DNA from: Pseudomonadota bacterium
GTDB lineage: Bacteria > Pseudomonadota > Alphaproteobacteria > Caulobacterales > Caulobacteraceae
DNA: 64,000 nucleotides
Reading direction: 5' to 3'
Assembly: GCA_020161365.1 (NCBI GenBank)
Contig: JAIUNU010000002.1
Coordinates: 248,001 to 312,000 of the forward strand
Every line of letters starts with the position of its first letter. The stretch's first letter is position 1. Below the pieces are notes generated by a model. The model made no database searches. It saw only the letters and a program-made list of their open reading frames with translations, and was not told where the DNA came from. Shown piece by piece: positions 59,173 through 64,000 of the stretch. A program made the position numbers and the translations under genes.

Positions 59173-61077
59173 CTATTTGGCCGCCGGCACGACCGGCAGT
59201 TCGACGTACGACTCCTGACCGGCCGCATGGTGGATCGCGTTACGGGCCACCACGAACCTGGTCTCCTTCTCGTTGTCGCCGCCGGTGTTCAGGTTGCGGA
59301 CGAACTTGGGGAAGTTCGATGAGGTGATCTCGATCCGGATCCGGTGCCCCGGCAGGAAGGTGTTGCTGGTCGTGATCGGCGTGGGCTTCACGACGCTGAC
59401 CGCGCCCGCCGTCAGCATCTTGGGCTTTTCATAGCCGTCGCGATAACGAGCCCGCATGATCGTGTCACCGATGATGTAGGCCGTACCGTCCGGGGCCACA
59501 TCGACCAGCTTGACGGCGAAGTCGGTGTCCTTGGCGTCCGACGACACGTGCAGCACCGGGCGGACGAAGCCGGAAACTTCCATGGCCTCGGTCAGTGGCT
59601 CGCTGGTGTAGACCAGCACGTCGCCCCGCGCCTCGACCGGGCGCTGGTCGAAGGCGCCGGCGATCACGAGGCCGCCGTTGCAGCAGTCGCCGCCGCCAAT
59701 GGTCTGCACGGGATTGGCCGGATCATACACATAGCGATCGGGCTTCTCGCCGGCCGCGGGTGCGGCGGTCGACAGCTTGCCGTCGCCGTTCAGGCTGTTC
59801 GCAGCGCCGCCAGAGCGCAGATAGAAGCGCACCGTCTTGGCCTGCTGCGGCGGCCACTGGGCGCTCTCACGCCAGGCGTTAGCGCCCATCGAATAGTAGC
59901 GGACCGGCGGCGTCGAGGCCGAGAACGCGGCCGTATCGCCCTTTAGCCAGCGATCGAAGAAGGCGTAGACCTCCTTCTCGGCGTCGAAATCGATAGAGCC
60001 CAGCGCGCGGTCGCCCGACTTGTACGGACCGCTCAGCACCCGCGAATTGAAGCCGCAGTGGTTCGAGGGGGTCACCACGACATATTGGTTGGCGCTGGCC
60101 TCCTTGTCGGAGTTCACCGAGCGGGCGTGGTTGAACAGCGCCATGTTCGGGCCGATCGACACGTCGTACCAAGAATTGAACCACAGGGCCGGTACGCCCC
60201 AGCCAGCGTCGTCATGATAGAGTCCGCCCTTGCGCCAGGCCGGATCGGCCGGGCCCTTGCGGTTGATCAGTTCTTCGAACGTGCCGGTCGGCTCGCCCAG
60301 GTCCTTCAGCATGTCGGCGACCGGCAGGTGGCGGATCTGCTTGGGCCAGTCGACGGCGGGCTTGTTGGGCGCCAGATCGTTGTACTTGGCCAGGCGCGCG
60401 ATGGTCAGCTGGTCCAGGCCCTTGGGCGGCTGCGGGTTCAGCGGATTGTCGACGCCGTACAGCCAGACGAAAAACAGGTTGCGCGGCACGCCGCCGGTGT
60501 ACCAGTTGCCCTGCTCCTCGAACTCGCCGACCTTGCCGATGCCGGCCCCTGAGGCCTGCGGGACCATGGCCGCGTGGGCGGGGTGGTTCTGGGCCGCCAG
60601 GGCCAGCTGCCACTCGGCCGAGGACGAGCAGCCGCGCGTGCCGACCTTGCCGTTCGACCAGGGCTGCTTGGCGATCCAGGTCAGCGTGTCGTAGCCATCG
60701 GTCTGCGGCTTGCCGAGGATCTCCCAATCGCCCTCGGAGTAGAAGCGGCCGCGCTCGTTCTGCAGCACCAGGGCGTAGCCACGCTTGATCGCCTCCAGCG
60801 CGCTGCGGCTGCTGCCGACCTTGTAGGTCAGCTCATTGTACGGCGTCTTGATCAGGATGGTCGGGAGCGGCCCCTTGGCGCCCTTAGGCCGATAGACGTT
60901 GGTGGCCAGACGCACCCCATCGCGCATCGGCACCATTTCGAACATCGTCACGTCGGCCTTCTGGGCCAACTCGCGCTCGATCGCGGCGTCCGAAAACTGC
61001 GAATAGTCTTGAGCCAAGCTCGGCGATGCGATCGCCAAGACCATAACAGCCGCACAAACCTTCATAGAACTGTGCAT
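59173..61077 (-). CDS. CocE/NonD-family alpha/beta hydrolase, secreted
   Basis: 634 residues from ATG 61077, with AGGGG 8 nt upstream. Signal peptide (MKVCAAVMVLAIASPSLAQ). X-Pro dipeptidyl-peptidase/CocE fold: MRDGVRLATNVYRPKGAKG near residue 51, the nucleophile region GTRGCSSSAEWQLALAAQNH near 144, and a C-terminal jelly-roll-like domain (FVRPVLHVSSDAKDTDFAVK, FLPGHRIRIEITSSNFPKFV). Members act on alpha-amino-acid esters, glutaryl-cephalosporins or cocaine-like esters; substrate here unknown. It is convergent with the OsmC gene and periplasmic by its signal peptide. Confidence 0.9.
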   Translation of the reverse strand: MHSSMKVCAAVMVLAIASPSLAQDYSQFSDAAIERELAQKADVTMFEMVPMRDGVRLATNVYRPKGAKGPLPTILIKTPYNELTYKVGSSRSALEAIKRGYALVLQNERGRFYSEGDWEILGKPQTDGYDTLTWIAKQPWSNGKVGTRGCSSSAEWQLALAAQNHPAHAAMVPQASGAGIGKVGEFEEQGNWYTGGVPRNLFFVWLYGVDNPLNPQPPKGLDQLTIARLAKYNDLAPNKPAVDWPKQIRHLPVADMLKDLGEPTGTFEELINRKGPADPAWRKGGLYHDDAGWGVPALWFNSWYDVSIGPNMALFNHARSVNSDKEASANQYVVVTPSNHCGFNSRVLSGPYKSGDRALGSIDFDAEKEVYAFFDRWLKGDTAAFSASTPPVRYYSMGANAWRESAQWPPQQAKTVRFYLRSGGAANSLNGDGKLSTAAPAAGEKPDRYVYDPANPVQTIGGGDCCNGGLVIAGAFDQRPVEARGDVLVYTSEPLTEAMEVSGFVRPVLHVSSDAKDTDFAVKLVDVAPDGTAYIIGDTIMRARYRDGYEKPKMLTAGAVSVVKPTPITTSNTFLPGHRIRIEITSSNFPKFVRNLNTGGDNEKETRFVVARNAIHHAAGQESYVELPVVPAAK

Positions 61078-61303
61078 TTGTGTCCCCTCTCCTACCCTCT
61101 CCCCACCAAACAAACTGACAGCCAACCCTCAAGCCACTTTTCGCCGTCGGACATGTGCGCCGGCAACTGCTCGTCGCAGCGCCGTCAGTGCCCAGGAGTC
61201 GACCTGACAGCTCGCCGTTCCGCGCCCATGGTTCGACCGGCTTGCGCCGCGCTTTAGGTCATGGGTTGCTTCTTCGCCGTCCCCGGCCAACCAGAGGATC
61301 TCG

Positions 61304-62611
61304 ATGCCCCTCGCCCCTACCCGCCGCCATCTGCTCTCCGCCGCCGGCTTCGCCGCGCCAGCCCTGCTCGCCGGACGCGCGGACGCCGAGGGGGTCAAAC
61401 CCGTAGCCACGCCGCTCCCCCCAAACTCGATCCCGGTCGCCGAGCTCCACCGGCAGTTCGATGTCGAGCCCGGCTACCACAATCTCGAGGCCGGCTACTG
61501 GAGCATGATGCCGCGCGTGACGGCCGAGGCCTTTGCGCGCAATACGGCGATGGTCAATCGCGCCAACGCCATCTGGGCCCGCAACGTGCTGCCGGGCGGC
61601 GAAGGCTGGAACAGCGCCTTCCGCGCGGCCGAGGCGGCGATCGCGCGGCTGGTCGGCTGCGGCGCCGACGAGATCGCCTTGGCCCGCAGCGGGGCCGACG
61701 CCCTGCAGATGCTGATCACCAACTACAAGCCTCTGAAGGCCGGCGACGGCGTGATCTGCTGCGACCTGGACTACGACACCATGATCGCCGCCATGCGCTG
61801 GCTGGGCACGCACAAGGGCGCCAAGGTCGTCGAGTTCGCGATGCCCGAGCCCGCAACCACCGCCAACATCCTGGCCGCCTATGAGGAGGTGCTCAAACGC
61901 ACGCCGGAGGCCAAGCTGCTGCTGGTCACCCAGGTTTCCAACAAGACCGGCCTCGTCACCCCCGTGCGCGAGATCGTCGCCATGGCGCGGGCGCGGGGCG
62001 TGGACACCATCGTCGACGCCGCCCATGGCGTGGCCTGCCTGGACTTCCAGCTGGAGGACCTGGGCGCCGATTTCGTCGGCTGGTCGGTGCACAAATGGAC
62101 CTCGGCGCCGCTGGGCACGGGCGCGATGTACGTTCGCAAGAGCCGCCTGCCCGATATCGACATCGCCTTCGAGAACCGCAACTTTCCGGACGACGACATC
62201 AATACTCGCGTGCCGTCGGGCACGGTGAACTTCGCCGCGATCATGACCATCCCGACGGCGGTGGACTTCCACTTCGCGGTCGGCGGCGCGGCCAAGGAGC
62301 GGCACATGCGGGGGCTGCGCGACCGGTGGGTTCAGGCGGTGAAGGACCTCGCCAATGTCGAGATCTGCGTTCCGGACGATCCGGCCCGCTACTGCGCGAT
62401 CACCAGCTTTCGCCTGAAGGGCATGACCACCGACGAGGCCGCGCGTCGGGTGCAAAAGCGCCTCTTCGACGCGCATCGCGTTCACACCATCTGGCGAGGC
62501 GGGGTCAGCAAGGCGCCGGTGATCCGGGTGACGCCGGGCCTGTTCAGCACGCCCGCCGACGTCGACGCCCTGGTCACGGCCCTGCGCGCCGAGCACGCCA
62601 TGCTGCTGTAG
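61304..62611 (+). CDS. Class V aminotransferase-fold PLP protein with Tat-like leader
   Basis: 435 residues. A twin-arginine leader is visible (PTRRHLLSAAGFAAPALLAG, cleavage near RADA), unusual for a PLP enzyme. The PLP-fold class V core follows: HNLEAGYWSMMPRVTAEAFA near residue 60, VDTIVDAAHGVACLDFQLED near 230, and PLP-binding Lys264 in GWSVHKWTSAPLGTGAMYVR. The pattern resembles isopenicillin N epimerase-like or cysteine-desulfurase-like proteins. No desulfurase catalytic Cys is evident, so an amino-acid epimerase or lyase is more likely. Activity and location rest on the leader. It is divergent from the CocE gene. Confidence 0.85.
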   Translation: MPLAPTRRHLLSAAGFAAPALLAGRADAEGVKPVATPLPPNSIPVAELHRQFDVEPGYHNLEAGYWSMMPRVTAEAFARNTAMVNRANAIWARNVLPGGEGWNSAFRAAEAAIARLVGCGADEIALARSGADALQMLITNYKPLKAGDGVICCDLDYDTMIAAMRWLGTHKGAKVVEFAMPEPATTANILAAYEEVLKRTPEAKLLLVTQVSNKTGLVTPVREIVAMARARGVDTIVDAAHGVACLDFQLEDLGADFVGWSVHKWTSAPLGTGAMYVRKSRLPDIDIAFENRNFPDDDINTRVPSGTVNFAAIMTIPTAVDFHFAVGGAAKERHMRGLRDRWVQAVKDLANVEICVPDDPARYCAITSFRLKGMTTDEAARRVQKRLFDAHRVHTIWRGGVSKAPVIRVTPGLFSTPADVDALVTALRAEHAMLL

Positions 62612-62617
62612 ACGAAA

Positions 62618-62645
62618 ACGGCCGCCGGATCGCTCCAGCGGCCGT
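62618..62645 (+). terminator. Hairpin between convergent aminotransferase and CsbD genes
   Basis: ACGGCCGC and GCGGCCGT form a perfect 8-bp stem with a 12-nt loop, extended by GACGA/TCGTC. There is no long T-run, so it may act in both directions weakly. Confidence 0.5.
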
Positions 62646-62667
62646 CTCGTCAGTCATAGGCTGGCGT

Positions 62668-62850
62668 TCAGTGCTTGATCGCGTCGCCGATCTTGTCCTG
62701 CGCCTTGCCGACCTTGTTCTGGAGGTCGCCCTTGGCCTTCTGGACAGCGCCTTCGGCTTCCAGCTTCTCGTTGCCGGTGGCCTTGCCGACGGCTTCCTTG
62801 GCCGCGCCCACGCCCTTGTCGATCGCGCCTTCGATACGATTGGTGCTCAT
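62668..62850 (-). CDS. CsbD-family stress-response protein
   Basis: 60 residues (MSTNRIEGAIDKGVGAAKEA...). The typical pattern of alternating Gly/Ala/Lys helices (GKATGNEKLEAEGAVQKAKG, KVGKAQDKIGDAIKH) identifies CsbD, a small helical protein induced by general stress in many bacteria. Its biochemical role is unknown. It is convergent with the aminotransferase-fold gene. Confidence 0.92.
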   Translation of the reverse strand: MSTNRIEGAIDKGVGAAKEAVGKATGNEKLEAEGAVQKAKGDLQNKVGKAQDKIGDAIKH

Positions 62851-62917
62851 GACTCGCTCCTCTGCATTGCTGTTGTGCGTCGCGGAAGAAAACGAGGACG
62901 GCGGGGTTAGGGTTCCG

Positions 62918-63769
62918 TCAGCGGTGGGCGCCGATCGCCGCGGCCGGCGTGGAGGCGGCGGCGATCTTGCTGGGCGTCGGTGGTGGGGACGCCGCAGGCG
63001 CCTGCGCCTGGATCACCGGACCGCCGGGCATCTGGTCGATCATCGCCAAGGTCTCGCGGATGAACTTGGCGTGGGTGACGATGCCGATTTCCAGGCGTTC
63101 GCCCGACAGTTCGACCTGCTGAGTCAGGACGCCGGCGATGAACTGCACGTCCTGGGCCTCGTTGGCGCCGGGGCGACGCCGCCCAGCCTGCGCCATGAAG
63201 ACCGGACCGCCCGAGTTCCCCGGGAACACCGCGAAGTCCAGCAGGAAGGTCGGGAAGTCGGCCGACGGGGTCAGCGGATACGAGGCGACTCGCCCGGAGC
63301 GCAGGATCGGAAAGCCGGCGGGATTGGCCGACAGCCCGCGCGGGAAGCCCAGGGCCATCATCTCGTCGCCGGGACCCAGGTTGAAGTCGCTGAAGGTGTC
63401 GTCCTTGGCCAGATAGTTCAGCGGGATCGCCGCGCGGACGAACTCCTGCGGGGCCTCGACCACCATGGCCGCGATGTCGCGCGTGGGGTGCTTGACCCAG
63501 AGGGGATGATCGCCGTTGCGGATCTGCAGGGCCTCGGGATCGTAGCGCCAGACACGATCGACGCTCTGGACGCGATAGCCGATCCTGGCGGTCACCGAGG
63601 GCATTCTTTCGAGAACATGCGCGGCGGTGATCAGGATCGTGCGCGGCTTGCCGTCCGGCGCGGTGTCGGCGATCAGGAAGCCGGTGCCCACGGTGCGAGA
63701 CCCGTCGGCCAACGGCTGTTCCAGCTGGACCGTCGCCTTGATCAGGTCGACGGACAGGTCCACCGGCAT
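62918..63769 (-). CDS. Trypsin-like serine protease domain protein
   Basis: 283 residues. The catalytic triad can be placed: His51 (ILITAAHVLERM), Asp98 (HPTRDIAAMVV) and Ser186 (VFPGNSGGPVFM), in S1-fold order. The N-terminal half has VGTGFLIADTAPDGKPRTIL, and a Pro/Ala-rich tail (about 245-275) ends the protein. No signal peptide or TM segment is seen, so location is uncertain. It lies between CsbD and the partial secreted protein. The target is unknown. Confidence 0.85.
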   Translation of the reverse strand: MPVDLSVDLIKATVQLEQPLADGSRTVGTGFLIADTAPDGKPRTILITAAHVLERMPSVTARIGYRVQSVDRVWRYDPEALQIRNGDHPLWVKHPTRDIAAMVVEAPQEFVRAAIPLNYLAKDDTFSDFNLGPGDEMMALGFPRGLSANPAGFPILRSGRVASYPLTPSADFPTFLLDFAVFPGNSGGPVFMAQAGRRRPGANEAQDVQFIAGVLTQQVELSGERLEIGIVTHAKFIRETLAMIDQMPGGPVIQAQAPAASPPPTPSKIAAASTPAAAIGAHR

Positions 63770-63897
63770 GTCGCCCCCCTTGTTACGCTACTACAGACTA
63801 GCCCGACGCTTGAGGGAGTTTGACCACAGCGCGGAGGCACCGCAAGTTGTCGTTCTGCCGCACGCGCTGCGTGCTCGACGGGACGGGGAATTCACGC

Positions 63898-64000
63898 ATG
63901 GATCGACGTCAGATGATGACGGGGGCCGCCGCGGCGCTTACGTCATCGACCACACTCTTGTCTGGAACAGCTTTCGGATCCCCCATGACCGCCGACAACG
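63898..64000 (+). CDS. N-terminus of a Tat-exported protein (partial)
   Basis: Only 34 codons are in the window. The N-terminus MDRRQMMTGAAAALTSSTTL has the twin-arginine pattern (DRRQMMTG, a loose match to S/TRRxFLK), followed by a hydrophobic stretch and a likely cleavage near AFGSP. A folded, possibly cofactor-bearing exported protein is expected. The family cannot be told. Confidence 0.55.
   Translation, partial: MDRRQMMTGAAAALTSSTTLLSGTAFGSPMTADN

Overview
The window looks like chromosomal DNA of a Caulobacter species (Alphaproteobacteria). The evidence is the very high G+C content, a perfect CtrA box (TTAA-N7-TTAA) beside flagellar genes, a MucR/Ros regulator, many TonB-dependent receptors, and a protein whose C-terminal two thirds resembles the LPS-anchoring N-domain of the Caulobacter S-layer protein RsaA. 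Most genes are ordinary housekeeping or catabolic genes, separated by several families of short intergenic inverted repeats.

Layout. 1-5.1 kb: cinA-like fragment, sfsA, a small lipoprotein, map, a small membrane protein, radC and an M19 dipeptidase. 5.2-7 kb: msrQ and msrP. 7-9.2 kb: an EF-hand / ECF sigma / anti-sigma-like / metal-sensor operon. 9.4-13.3 kb: glnE, divergent from an orphan BlaR1-like M56 peptidase with a BlaI-type operator between them. 13.3-14.4 kb: an esterase and a GNAT fragment. 14.5-16.7 kb: a compact three-gene island of a small membrane protein, an MTH538-type TIR-like protein and a winged-helix-like protein. It is visibly less G+C-rich than its surroundings and is the best candidate for an undescribed defence system.

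16.9-28.4 kb: a carbohydrate-uptake locus with two flavin-dependent tryptophan-halogenase-family proteins, a large TonB receptor, a LacI regulator, a GH3 beta-glucosidase and an L-arabinose/D-galactose 1-dehydrogenase-like oxidoreductase. 28.5-33.4 kb: an acyl-CoA synthetase, copB-copA and ybaK. 33.6 kb: tRNA-Met. 33.7-37.5 kb: a second TonB-type receptor, a GFA-family protein and the RsaA-N-domain-like protein. 37.6-45.1 kb: a complete histidine-utilisation locus (hutC-hutF divergent from hutI-hutH-hutG-hutU) using the HutF/HutG route to glutamate and formate.

45.2-48 kb: flagellar genes flgB-flgC-fliE divergent from fliO-fliP. 48-51.6 kb: rbsK, a PAS protein, a MucR regulator and a DUF2336 protein. 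51.7-58.3 kb: enoyl-CoA hydratase, cytochrome P450, GMC oxidoreductase, acyl-CoA synthetase and MaoC dehydratase, which together suggest oxidation of a hydrophobic alcohol or terpenoid-like compound to an acyl-CoA. 58.3-64 kb: DUF1272, OsmC, a CocE-type hydrolase, a class V aminotransferase-fold protein, CsbD, a trypsin-like protease and the start of a Tat-type secreted protein.

No CRISPR array, insertion sequence or rRNA was seen. All family assignments come from reading motifs in the translated sequence; no database search was run.
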